Shown: positions 34,608-42,299 of the stretch, one piece after another
Layout of the letters: each line of letters starts with the position of its first letter
Numbering within the stretch: position 1 is the stretch's first letter
Assembly: GCA_019930625.1 (NCBI GenBank)
Contig: CP082844.1
Coordinates: 4,898,001-4,962,000, forward strand
Reading direction: 5' to 3'
DNA: 64,000 nucleotides
Source of the DNA: Nocardia asteroides
Lineage (GTDB): Bacteria; Actinomycetota; Actinomycetes; Mycobacteriales; Mycobacteriaceae
Program-made: the position numbers and the translations under genes
Notes under the pieces: generated by a model
Seen by the model: only the letters and a program-made list of their open reading frames with translations
Told to the model about the DNA's origin: nothing
Database searches by the model: none

Positions 34608-36654
34608 TTGCCGGTCCGGTCACAGTGTCGCAGTGCGGGCGAGCCCGCACTGCGACATCGGCGCATACTCCGTGGCCGCGGACCGTGTCAGCTACGGGGG
34701 TACCGGCGGCGCGTTCCCATGCCGCCCGGCGGAGCAGGCGCAGCCCGTTGAGCCCGACGATGACGGTGGATCCCTCGTGTCCGGCGACGCCGAGCGGAAG
34801 GGGCAGGGTGCCGGCGAGGTCCCAGACGACCAGCACGCCGATGAACGTGGCGGCGATGGTCAAGTTCGCGATCACCACGCGCCGCGCCTGCCGGGACAAC
34901 GCGATCACCGCCGGGATCGTGGTCAGATCGTCGCGCACGACCACGGCGTCCGCGGTCTGCATCGCCAGGTCGGACCCGGCCCCGCCCATCGCGATGCCGA
35001 CCTCGGCCGCGGCGAGGGCCGGGGCGTCGTTGATGCCGTCACCGACCACGGTCACTTTCCGCCCGTCGGCCTGCAGTTCCCGCACCGCGGTCACCTTGTC
35101 GTCGGGCAGTAGCCCGGCCCGCACGTCGGTGATGCCGGCCGTGGCGGCGAGCCGGTCGGCCGTGGCGCGGTTGTCGCCGGTCAGCAGCACCGGCGCCGTG
35201 CCGATCGAGGTGGTGGTAGCGCGGACGGCCGCCACCGCTTCCGGCCGCAGCTGGTCGGTGAGGGCGAGTACACCGATCGGCTGGTGCTCGCAGGTCACGA
35301 CGACAGCGGTGTAGCCGTTCGCCTGCACGGTGTCGACGATGGTTCGCGCGATGCCGTCCGATGCCGGTCCTGCCGTGGCGGGGGAGCCGGCGCCGATGCG
35401 GCGGTCACCGACGAGCGCGGTCACGCCGCGACCGGGATATGCGGTGAACTCGGTGACGTCGGGCAGTTCCAGATCCCGGACGCGGGCCGCGCGCACGATC
35501 GCCGCGGCCAGCGGATGCTCGCTCGAACGCTCGGCCGCGGCCGCGAGCCGCAGCAACTCGCTCTCGTCGAATCGTTCGTCCACGCGGTGGATCTCGGCGA
35601 GTACCGGGGTGCCGCGGGTCAGGGTTCCGGTCTTGTCGAAGGCGACGTGCGTCGTGGCGCCGAGCTTCTCCATGACCACCGCGGACTTGACCAGGACGCC
35701 GTGGCGGCCCGCGTTGGCGATGGCCGCCAGCAGCGGCGGCATGGTGGCCAGCACCACCGCGCAGGGGGAGGCGACGATCATGAACGTCATCGCTCGCGAC
35801 AGCGCCCGCTGCAGCGTTTCTCCGAGCAGCAGGGGAATCGCGAACACCGCGAGGGTGACCACGACCATGCCGATCGAGTACCGCTGTTCCACCTTCTCGA
35901 TGAAAAGCTGTGTGCGCGCCTTGGTTCGGGCGGCTTGCTCGACGAGGGCGGCGATCCGGGCGACCACGGAGTCCTGCGCCCGGCGATCGACGCGGATACG
36001 CAGCGCGCCGGTGCCGTTGAGAGTGCCCGCGAACACTTCGTCGCCCGCGGTCTTGTCGACCGGCAGCGGCTCACCGGTGATGGTGGCCTGATCGACCTCG
36101 CTGCCGCCGGAGACCACCGTCGCGTCCGCGGCGATCCGCTCACCGGGGCGCACCACGACGACATCCCCGACTTCGAGTTCGGCGGCGTTCACCGTCTCCT
36201 CGTCACCATCGCGGGTGACCCGGGTCGCGGTGTCCGGCGTGAGGTCGAGCAGTCCGCGCACCGAGTCCTCGGTCCTGGCGGTGGCCAGCGCTTCCAGTGC
36301 GCCGGAAGTCGCGAAGATGACGATCAGCAACGCGCCGTCGGTGATCTGGCCGATCGCCGCGGCGCCGATCGCCGCGGCGACCATGAGCAGGTCGACATCG
36401 AGCGTCTTGTCCCGCAGTGCCTGCAATCCCGCCCAGGCCGGTTCCCATCCGCCCGCGGCGTAACAAGCCAGGTACAGACCCCACCACACCCATTGCGGGC
36501 CATCGGTCAGCTGCACCGCCAGGCCGGCCAGGAACAGCAGCGCGGCCACCGCGGCCCAACGGACCTCCGGCAAGGCGAACAGCCGGGTCCGGCGCGCGGG
36601 CGCGGGAGCGGATGCCGGAGTCGGACGGGTCGGCGCGAGAGTCGGCGCGGCCAC
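34495..36654 (-). CDS. ctpJ: P1B-4-type metal-exporting ATPase (CtpJ-like)
   Basis: The protein is about 719 residues if it starts at the GTG at 36654, which has GGAGG six bases upstream; a TTG at 36672 is the longest alternative. It has the ATPase core: TGEPLPV (actuator), DKTGT with Asp340, and GDGINDAPAL. The sixth membrane segment carries SPC rather than CPC, and the last carries HEGST; together these define the P1B-4 class that exports Co, Ni, Fe or Zn. No N-terminal metal-binding CxxC domain is present. The divergent NmtR-type sensor gives the same pairing as ctpJ/nmtR in Mycobacterium tuberculosis, so nickel/cobalt efflux is likely. The conserved fold ends near GLRLLRRAAW (about 34715). 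The last 70 or so codons are arginine-rich, cover the gnd terminator and run into gnd antisense, so the true C-terminus is unusual. Confidence 0.92.
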   Translation of the reverse strand: MAAPTLAPTRPTPASAPAPARRTRLFALPEVRWAAVAALLFLAGLAVQLTDGPQWVWWGLYLACYAAGGWEPAWAGLQALRDKTLDVDLLMVAAAIGAAAIGQITDGALLIVIFATSGALEALATARTEDSVRGLLDLTPDTATRVTRDGDEETVNAAELEVGDVVVVRPGERIAADATVVSGGSEVDQATITGEPLPVDKTAGDEVFAGTLNGTGALRIRVDRRAQDSVVARIAALVEQAARTKARTQLFIEKVEQRYSIGMVVVTLAVFAIPLLLGETLQRALSRAMTFMIVASPCAVVLATMPPLLAAIANAGRHGVLVKSAVVMEKLGATTHVAFDKTGTLTRGTPVLAEIHRVDERFDESELLRLAAAAERSSEHPLAAAIVRAARVRDLELPDVTEFTAYPGRGVTALVGDRRIGAGSPATAGPASDGIARTIVDTVQANGYTAVVVTCEHQPIGVLALTDQLRPEAVAAVRATTTSIGTAPVLLTGDNRATADRLAATAGITDVRAGLLPDDKVTAVRELQADGRKVTVVGDGINDAPALAAAEVGIAMGGAGSDLAMQTADAVVVRDDLTTIPAVIALSRQARRVVIANLTIAATFIGVLVVWDLAGTLPLPLGVAGHEGSTVIVGLNGLRLLRRAAWERAAGTPVADTVRGHGVCADVAVRARPHCDTVTGPAISRREPRRDRRSTACGTCLRRRRVHRCGRRSNHAAPG
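34626..34657. terminator. hairpin terminator after gnd
   Basis: Perfect 15-bp arms at 34626-34640 and 34643-34657 flank the two bases GA. The hairpin is 19 bp after the gnd stop codon. It also lies within the C-terminal extension of the ctpJ reading frame on the other strand. Confidence 0.75.
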
Positions 36655-36705
36655 AGGGCACCTCCAAGACAACGACGAACAGACCGCCCGACCATATCAG
36701 AAAAC

Positions 36706-36721
36706 ATGAACACGTCTTCAT
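36706..36721. promoter_or_regulatory. ArsR/SmtB-type inverted repeat (candidate NmtR operator)
   Basis: ATGAACACGTCTTCAT is an imperfect palindrome with ATGAA/TTCAT ends, the form used by SmtB/ArsR-family metal sensors. It lies between the divergent ctpJ and nmtR starts. Confidence 0.6.
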
Positions 36722-36747
36722 TTGTTCCTAGAGTATGCTGGTCAGCT

Positions 36748-37110
36748 ATGGGACACGGCGTCGAAGGCAGGGACCGGCCTGTCGCGCGCCTGGACCCGGA
36801 ATCGGCCGCGCATGTGGCGACCACGCTGCAAGCGCTCGCCACCCCGAGCCGGTTGATGATCCTCACCGAGCTGCGCCAAGGGCCCGTGTCGGTGAGTGCG
36901 CTGGCCGACGCCATCGGCATGGAGCAGTCCGCCGTGTCACACCAGCTTCGGCTTCTGCGCAACCTGGGTCTGGTCACGGGAACGCGCACCGGCCGCAGCA
37001 TCGTCTACAGCCTCTATGACAATCACGTCGCCCAACTGCTGGACGAGGCGATCTATCACAGCGAACATCTGCGCCTCGGGTTGTCCGACCGCCCCGAGGC
37101 CGTGGGCTGA
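36748..37110 (+). CDS. nmtR: nickel/cobalt-responsive ArsR-family repressor NmtR
   Basis: The 120-residue protein has the same length as Mycobacterium tuberculosis NmtR and closely matches the sequence I recall for it. It contains the winged-helix core LATPSRLMILTELRQGPVSV and MEQSAVSHQLRLLRNLGLV. The metal ligands known for NmtR are all in place: the N-terminal Gly2-His3, Asp91, His93, His104 and His107. It should repress ctpJ and itself by binding the palindrome at 36706, and release DNA on Ni(II) or Co(II) binding. It starts at the ATG at 36748, close behind a TATGCT box; the ribosome site is weak. It is divergent from ctpJ. Confidence 0.94.
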   Translation: MGHGVEGRDRPVARLDPESAAHVATTLQALATPSRLMILTELRQGPVSVSALADAIGMEQSAVSHQLRLLRNLGLVTGTRTGRSIVYSLYDNHVAQLLDEAIYHSEHLRLGLSDRPEAVG

Positions 37111-37147
37111 CCGACGTGGTGGCCGGGCGACTATCGCGCCGTGGATT

Positions 37148-37630
37148 TCACAATTTGTAGCCGATCCGGCGCAGTAGCTGCTTGCGGGCCGCCTGGTCGT
37201 CGGTGCTTTCCACGCCGAGCGGCGCGGAACCGTCGACGACTCCGAGGATTCCTCGCCCCAGCTCGGACTCGGCGATGAGGACTTCCACGGGATTGGCCGT
37301 GGCACAGAAGATCCCGCACACTTCCGGGACCTGCTTCACGGCATTGAGCACATTGACCGGGTAGCCCTCGCGGAGGAAGACGATGAACGAGTGTCCCGCC
37401 GCGATCGCCGCCGCGTTCTTCGTGGCGAGCTCGACCAGCGAATCGTCGTTGCCGGAGTGACGGATCAGGCGTGGTCCGGAAGCCTCGCAGAACGCCAGCC
37501 CGAACCGCAGGTGAGGTCCGACCCCCACGAGGGTTTCGTGCAGGTCCTCCACGGTTTTGATGAAGTGGGACTGTCCGATGATGACGTTGAGATCATCCGG
37601 TTTGTCGATGCGCACGGCTGTCAACTCCAC
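37148..37630 (-). CDS. adenosine-specific kinase family protein
   Basis: The 160-residue protein belongs to the conserved adenosine-specific kinase family, recognised from IGQSHFIKTVEDLHETLV, FGLAFCEASGPRLIRHSGND, HSFIVFLREGYPVNVLNAVK and FCATANPVEVLIAE. The family is found in archaea and bacteria and has been described as binding or phosphorylating adenosine; the physiological role in actinomycetes is not settled. It starts at the GTG at 37630 with AGGA eight bases upstream. It converges with nmtR (37 bp between stops). A perfect palindrome with a TATATAT box lies just upstream, so expression may be controlled. Confidence 0.85.
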   Translation of the reverse strand: MELTAVRIDKPDDLNVIIGQSHFIKTVEDLHETLVGVGPHLRFGLAFCEASGPRLIRHSGNDDSLVELATKNAAAIAAGHSFIVFLREGYPVNVLNAVKQVPEVCGIFCATANPVEVLIAESELGRGILGVVDGSAPLGVESTDDQAARKQLLRRIGYKL

Positions 37631-37684
37631 GGCGACATCCTGCGCCCTTCCGGCGAAGATTCATAGCATTTCGACATATATATT

Positions 37685-37699
37685 GTTCGCGTCGCGAAC
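37685..37699. promoter_or_regulatory. 15-bp perfect palindrome upstream of the adenosine-specific kinase gene
   Basis: GTTCGCG-T-CGCGAAC has perfect 7-bp arms. On the minus strand it precedes a TATATAT stretch (about 37676-37682) that could be the -10 element for the gene starting at 37630, so an operator role is plausible. Confidence 0.45.
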
Positions 37700-37753
37700 G
37701 CCTCGGTCCCGACGAGTTGCCGGGGTGGGGGCCGGTCTCGCTGGATGCCGGAT

Positions 37754-38512
37754 TCAGCAGTCGGCGGCGCGGGAGGGCAAGTCCACGGCCAGCGCGGTGG
37801 CGTTGTCTTTCCCTCCGGCCAGAACGGCGGCGTCCACCAGGGTGTTCGCGATGGCGTGCGCCGTGTCGCCTTCCGCCAGTATCGCCTTGATCGTGGCGAT
37901 GCTCAGTGGCTTGTGCACTCCGTCGGTGCTCAGCAGCAGCCTGCCCGTGCTCGACCCGGTCGCGGCGTAGCCGATTTCGTCCGGACGCGCGGTGCGGGCG
38001 GAGGTGGTGACGAGATGGCCCATGCGTGGCGTAGGAACGCGTCCGCGAGCTCGGCACATCTCGGCGACGGTGTGATCGGTGGTGATCTGGTGCAGTACCC
38101 GGCCGTTCCACCGGTAAGCGCGACAGTCACCCACCCAAGCCACCTCACAGGGCCCATCGGGCCGACCGGCGGCGGGCAGCACTGCGACGACGAGCACGCT
38201 GTCGGCCGACGGCTCCGGGACCTCGCGCAGCAGTTCCCGCTGGGCCGCGATGATGCCCGCCCGCGCCCCCTCGCGTGCACCGAACCGCGCCGCCGCCGCG
38301 GCGACCGTGCGGGCCGCCCGGGCAGCCAGCAGATGGTCCCCGACGCCGTCGGCGACGACGAACGCGGTCGCCCCGGTCGTGGCGTTGGTTTCGGTCCCTA
38401 CCGCGTCGGCGTTGATCGACCGCGACGCGCGCCGGCTCGCCGAGGCGCCCATGGCGCCGAGCAGCCACGAGGTCTTGATCCGCGGCATGCTCGCGGTGGT
38501 GCCGGTTCGCAT
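37754..38512 (-). CDS. PP2C-family Ser/Thr protein phosphatase
   Basis: The 252-residue protein keeps the metal-binding acidic residues of PP2C phosphatases: SINADAVG, VVADGVGDH, AWVGDCRAYRW, LSTDGVHKPL and GGKDNATALAV. It is a single catalytic domain with no membrane segment, so it is likely a soluble Mn/Mg-dependent phosphatase acting on phospho-Ser/Thr proteins. The ATG at 38512 is preferred because GAGGAG lies eight bases upstream. A longer start at 38578 overlaps the stop codon of a small upstream frame (ATGA) and would add 22 residues. No kinase partner is adjacent. Confidence 0.85.
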   Translation of the reverse strand: MRTGTTASMPRIKTSWLLGAMGASASRRASRSINADAVGTETNATTGATAFVVADGVGDHLLAARAARTVAAAAARFGAREGARAGIIAAQRELLREVPEPSADSVLVVAVLPAAGRPDGPCEVAWVGDCRAYRWNGRVLHQITTDHTVAEMCRARGRVPTPRMGHLVTTSARTARPDEIGYAATGSSTGRLLLSTDGVHKPLSIATIKAILAEGDTAHAIANTLVDAAVLAGGKDNATALAVDLPSRAADC

Positions 38513-38574
38513 TTGCTGGTCTCCTCGGGTTGGGCTGCGGGTGCTGCCGACCAGCACACTCCAAGGAGACCGCT

Positions 38575-38868
38575 TCATTCTTTGGGCGCGGCCAAATTTT
38601 GCCGTGTGAACGCTGAGAAAAAGCTCTCGATCGCGTTACGGAGGATCCCGGTCCACGAAGTCACCCTGTTCGCCGCCCGGAACGAATCCTCGACCGAGTC
38701 CGGGAAGCCGAGCGATGATCGATCACTCCTGTACCTTTGCAGCGCTGTACTGACGTCTTCGGAAGTCACTGAGGCTTCCATGGATTGGGGCGGAACTGTG
38801 AGCTTCATGGCCGATCTATCGCTGACGCGGCCGCGTTGATCAATGGTTGCTGTTGCACAGTGTGCCAC
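38575..38868 (-). CDS. small hypothetical protein upstream of the PP2C gene
   Basis: This frame would encode up to 97 residues; an internal ATG would give 77. I recognise no family. The middle part (MEASVTSEDVSTALQRYR and later ESFFSAFTRQNL) is mildly amphipathic. Its stop overlaps the longer possible start of the phosphatase gene by ATGA, a coupling arrangement. Base composition is lower in G/C than neighbours. It may be spurious. Confidence 0.3.
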   Translation of the reverse strand: MAHCATATIDQRGRVSDRSAMKLTVPPQSMEASVTSEDVSTALQRYRSDRSSLGFPDSVEDSFRAANRVTSWTGILRNAIESFFSAFTRQNLAAPKE

Positions 38869-39103
38869 CCCAACCGGCGTCTCGATGATCGTGGTGGGGT
38901 AGCGAAAGGGGATGGGAATTGTACGACTCGCGGGCGTGCACTGTAGAGGTCATCGAATCCCACGACTGATTCATCGTGAGGCCGCGGCATCGGTCGACGA
39001 TGTCTGACCGAATTCCGCTCACCTCCCTCTGGTCGACCCTGATCAAAGCCACACGCCGATAACGTCACAAGGCGCAATCGTCCGCATCAACAGCGAGCTG
39101 GGG

Positions 39104-39523
39104 GTGCATAATTCGATCTCTGGATTCAAGCGAGCCGCTGAGCTCCGCCTCATAACGGCCTCAGACGAACTCGTGGCAACAGTTGGCATCAAGGCCATCA
39201 AGCTTGCCCGCAAAGAGGGTGCTCCTGTGGTCGACGTCAGTCATGTAAACAAGGCGTACGCTGCGGTAAACGGACCCGGCTGGGACGGGGTGTGGCTCGC
39301 ATTCTTTGGCGTATTCGCCGGGTTGGCTGGCAACTTTGTGATCACAGCCCTGACCTCGAATCCGGACCGTCATACGTTTTGGTGGGCACTGACCGCGGTC
39401 TCCTTGGTGCTAGCAGGTTTCACATTTGCGGGGTGGGGTGGTCGCTCGGAAACGCGCCGTAAGCCTATAGACGCAGCGTCCGCAGGTCGGCGGATGAGGC
39501 CGCAAGCTTGCGCACCCAGATGA
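39104..39523 (+). CDS. small membrane protein with a histone-fold-like N-terminal segment
   Basis: The predicted 139-residue protein starts at the GTG at 39104. Residues about 6-56 resemble an archaeal-type histone fold: a short helix, a strand with ITASDE, a long helix ending AIKLARKEG, a strand APVVDV, and a last helix SHVNKAYAAV. The match to archaeal HMf around AIKLAR and the strand-helix that follows is good by eye. Two membrane segments follow at about 62-84 and 92-111. The basic tail after residue 113 overlaps a rearranged pseudogene on the other strand and may not be original. The assignment is by pattern only; the protein could equally be an unrelated membrane protein. Low G/C content and the decayed surroundings suggest transfer. 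Confidence 0.5.
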   Translation: MHNSISGFKRAAELRLITASDELVATVGIKAIKLARKEGAPVVDVSHVNKAYAAVNGPGWDGVWLAFFGVFAGLAGNFVITALTSNPDRHTFWWALTAVSLVLAGFTFAGWGGRSETRRKPIDAASAGRRMRPQACAPR

Positions 39524-40296
39524 TGGCGGCCATGTGCCAGCCCCGCAGGGAGGCGGTCAGCATCTGTTCAGCGGAGGCCAGGTCGAGGTCTTCGGTGTCG
39601 ATCACCGCGCGGATCTGCGCCGCACGGGTGCTGTCCGAACGCGCGTCCCAGCGACGACGTTCGTTTTCGTAGATGTCGATGACGCCTTCGATAACCCGGT
39701 CGATGTAGGCGTTGACCAGAGTGTCAGCGCACGGGAAGGATCGGCTACCAGGGCGAGGTTGCGGGCACGCTGGGCATCGCGGAAGGTTTGCCGGAAGCCA
39801 GCCAGCCCGGTTGCGGGATCGCCGATCGCGATGCGAATCCCCGGCCGCCGGTGCAGATCTCGTTCGAGCCGCCCGGTGTCGAGCGAAGGCTTGCCGCTGG
39901 AGATATCCAGGCCCAGCAATTCTGTTCATCGATCACCACCGTCAACGGTTCCTTCCCGGTCGCGGTCGTGAGCATCGCCGCCTGCACTCCCGAGTCGCTC
40001 TGGCCAGCTTGCTCATCGATCACCTACCCGACACCGAAGCCTGGGGGCATCGAGTACTGGGCGACCTCATGCGCGACGATACGACGACCGCACGCCTTCG
40101 CGAAACGGTGCAAACCTATCTGGACGTCCGCGGCAGTCTCACCGACGCCGCCGCGCGCATGCACGTCCACAAGAACACCGTCCACTACCGGATACGCAGG
40201 GCCGAGGAAGTGCTCGGCCGCCCTTTGACGGTCAACCGGCTCGAAACCGAAGTCGCGCTGATGATCTCCGAGCAGCTCGGTCTCGATCAGCGGTGA
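39465..40296. pseudogene. scrambled remnant of a PucR/CdaR-family regulator
   Basis: Three pieces of one regulator are present in wrong order and orientation. The C-terminal PucR helix-turn-helix is on the plus strand at about 39985-40296 (LTDAAARMHVHKNTVHYRIRR). The GGDEF-like middle domain is on the minus strand at about 40010-39730 (GIRIAIGDPATGLAGFRQTF) and has a frameshift near 39915. The part that should precede it, LVNAYIDRVIEGVIDIYENE through LRGWHMAAIIWV, is also on the minus strand but at 39720-39468, that is, after the GGDEF piece. The N-terminal region is absent. No arrangement gives a full protein, so this is a rearranged pseudogene. Confidence 0.75.
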
Positions 40297-40489
40297 TCAC
40301 CCCGACTCCGGCAACGCGGACCGCGCTCCTCCAGTGCCTCCTGCTGGTAACTGCGTCGAGGTGGTGCTGTGGCTCGACGGCGAAGCGCGACAGAACTCGC
40401 GCGGCCGACCGCTTCGAGCACACAAGTCGCCCTTCCCGGGTGCTCCCACGCTCGCAGCGATCGGCCTGGCGCAGTTGTTCGGCCGAGAG

Positions 40490-41242
40490 TCATGCCAGCC
40501 GGTAGAGGGCGGGTTGTGCGGAGATGTCGTTGGCGGCGAAGTTGGCCAGGACGAACCGCCGGAACGAGGGCCGGAAGATCATCTTCGGCGCCACGTCGCG
40601 CAGGCGGTCCCACCGGCAGTGGTTGATGATGCCGTAGTCGCGCGATTCCCCGGGGAGCGGCTGCATGACCCGGGAGTTGTCCAGCCCGGTGTTGACCGCC
40701 CACCATCCCGCCGTGTATTCCCACACCGGGACGAGTTCCTTTTCCTCCTGCCCGTAGAAGAAGTTGAACAGGAACACCCCTTGCCGCGTGGCGTCGACAT
40801 CGCCCATATTGCGCGGGTTGGCGGCAGCAAGTTCGAAGGTACGCCGGGCCCCGGCCACGACGAGCTGTGTGAGTCGACGGTAGTGGGCGTGGGTCCGCAG
40901 TGTGTCGATCATTGCGGGGCTAGTGACCTCGACGAGAATCACCACGTCGTAGCGGGCCGGTCGCAGCCGATCCGCGGCGACCGCGCGGCGCAGCAAGCGG
41001 TGATTCTCGCCGAAGACCAGGTGGGCGAATCCTCGGAACACGGTGGCGCGCACGACCTCCGGGAGCCGCTCGAGCTCCGCGGTGACCGTTTTGGCCTCGC
41101 GGATCAGGCGAGCCTTGGCTCGGCTGCCGGGCAGGAACATCGGCCGGCGGTCGACCTCGGCTGCGAGCAGGAGATATCCGGTGCCGCTCGGTGCGACCAG
41201 TGCGGCCTGACTCGGGTTGAGGTGTTCGTTCACGATGCGCAT
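40490..41242 (-). CDS. conserved hypothetical protein, divergent from a TetR repressor
   Basis: The 250-residue protein has no family I can name. It has the look of a real, conserved protein: a middle block AANPRNMGDVDATRQGVFLFNFFYG, then WEYTAGWWAVNTGLDNS, GIINHCRWDRL and a C-terminal SFRRFVLANFAANDISAQPALYRLA. There is no signal peptide or membrane segment, so it is probably cytosolic. It is transcribed divergently from the TetR gene at 41371, and one of two near-identical palindromes lies 29 bp before its ATG, so it is very likely repressed by that regulator. The ligand of the repressor may be this protein's substrate. Confidence 0.75.
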   Translation of the reverse strand: MRIVNEHLNPSQAALVAPSGTGYLLLAAEVDRRPMFLPGSRAKARLIREAKTVTAELERLPEVVRATVFRGFAHLVFGENHRLLRRAVAADRLRPARYDVVILVEVTSPAMIDTLRTHAHYRRLTQLVVAGARRTFELAAANPRNMGDVDATRQGVFLFNFFYGQEEKELVPVWEYTAGWWAVNTGLDNSRVMQPLPGESRDYGIINHCRWDRLRDVAPKMIFRPSFRRFVLANFAANDISAQPALYRLA

Positions 41243-41270
41243 GTTCGCACTCCATTCTCGCCTTTTCTGT

Positions 41271-41296
41271 CAACACTCGTTTGCCAACGAGCGTTG
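41271..41296. promoter_or_regulatory. 26-bp imperfect palindrome, operator copy 1
   Basis: It begins CAACACTCGTTTG and ends CAACGAGCGTTG; it agrees with the second copy at most positions. It lies immediately upstream of the 40490-41242 gene. An overlapping 20-bp palindrome TTGCCAACGAGCGTTGGCAA occupies 41281-41300. Confidence 0.7.
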
Positions 41297-41328
41297 GCAA
41301 CCATCATGGACCCATGACTCCGGGAAGT

Positions 41329-41354
41329 CAACAACCGTTTGCAAACGGTTGTTG
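41329..41354. promoter_or_regulatory. 26-bp perfect palindrome, operator copy 2
   Basis: The arms CAACAACCGTTT and AAACGGTTGTTG are perfectly complementary around GC. The site ends 16 bp before the TetR ATG, so it probably mediates autorepression. Its centre is 58 bp from that of copy 1. Confidence 0.75.
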
Positions 41355-41370
41355 GTATACACTGCGGGAC

Positions 41371-41922
41371 ATGAGAAGGTCGTCGGCGCAGACCAAGGCC
41401 GTGATATTGGAGGCCGCCCGGGAGCGGTTCGCCGCCGATGGGTACGACCGCACGACGATCCGCGCGATCGCCGGTGATGCCGGCATCGATCCGTCCATGG
41501 TCATGCGCTACTACGGCAGCAAACAGCAATTGTTCGCCAATGCAGTGGATCTGGACCTGGAACTGCCCGACCTGACAGTCCTGCCGTCCGACCAAGTGGG
41601 CCAGGCCCTGGCCGCCCATATCGCCGATCGGTGGGAGGGCGACGAGGTGCTGCGGATCCTGCTGCGGACCGCGGTCACCGATACCGACAGCGCCGAGCGG
41701 ATGCGCGGTATCTTCGCCGCTCAACTGGTCCCGATGATCGCCGAGCTCACCGGCGATCCCGCCGGGGCTCCGGCCCGGGCCGGGCTCGCGGCCTCCCAGG
41801 CACTCGGCTTGGCGCTGTGCCGGTATGTGCTGCTCATTCCGCCGGTGGTCGACCTCTCCCGCGAAGCCATCATCGAATGGCTCGGCCCCACACTGCAGCG
41901 CTACCTGGTCGGTACGCAATAA
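41371..41922 (+). CDS. TetR-family transcriptional repressor
   Basis: The 183-residue protein starts at the ATG at 41371. Its N-terminus is a standard TetR helix-turn-helix: AVILEAARERFAADGYDRTTIRAIAGDAGIDPSMVMRYYGSKQQLF (quoted here only in outline, residues 9-54). The C-terminal half (IADRWEGDEVLRILLRTAVTD and onwards) resembles the actinobacterial TetR group whose members have a C-terminal all-helical ligand pocket. It is divergent from the unknown gene at 40490, and the two matching palindromes in between are probable operators, one per promoter. The inducer is unknown. Confidence 0.92.
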   Translation: MRRSSAQTKAVILEAARERFAADGYDRTTIRAIAGDAGIDPSMVMRYYGSKQQLFANAVDLDLELPDLTVLPSDQVGQALAAHIADRWEGDEVLRILLRTAVTDTDSAERMRGIFAAQLVPMIAELTGDPAGAPARAGLAASQALGLALCRYVLLIPPVVDLSREAIIEWLGPTLQRYLVGTQ

Positions 41923-41926
41923 TTCT

Positions 41927-42267
41927 GCGCTGTCGGGTATTTCGTGCAGACCAGCGGTATCGGCCACGGCCGGTACGGTGTAACCGGCTCCGAGAGGGAC
42001 CACCACACGCCGGCCCAGCCACCGCCCATCGACCTCGACGCCCAGCCCGGTGACGACACCGGCCACCTCTTGCCCCAGCGTCATCGGCACCCGCGGCGGC
42101 GGAACCGGAGCCGGGCGTCTCCGGCGGGAGCACCGAATCGATCCGGTGCGCCCCCCGGCCACGTGCAGCTCGACCGGTATCTGCCATGCACCCAGCACCG
42201 GGTCGGGTACCGACGCGCACACCAGCCGTTCCGGCGCACCGAACTCGTACTGCCGTATCGCGTACAC
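41927..42267 (-). pseudogene. N-terminal remnant of a quinone-oxidoreductase-type dehydrogenase (MDR family)
   Basis: The first part, from a GTG at 42267, reads VYAIRQYEFGAPERLVCASVPDP and then IPVELHVAG, the usual opening of a zinc-less MDR quinone oxidoreductase. The frame shifts to HRIDSVLP and shifts again to PMTLGQEVAGVVTGLGVEVDGRWLGRRVV. The sequence stops after about 120 residues where the TetR gene ends, so the nucleotide-binding and catalytic remainder is missing. It lies directly downstream of the flavin monooxygenase gene and may once have been in its operon. Confidence 0.75.
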
Positions 42268-42299
42268 CTCGACTCTCCGAGTTCGAGGTGGCCAGGTTC

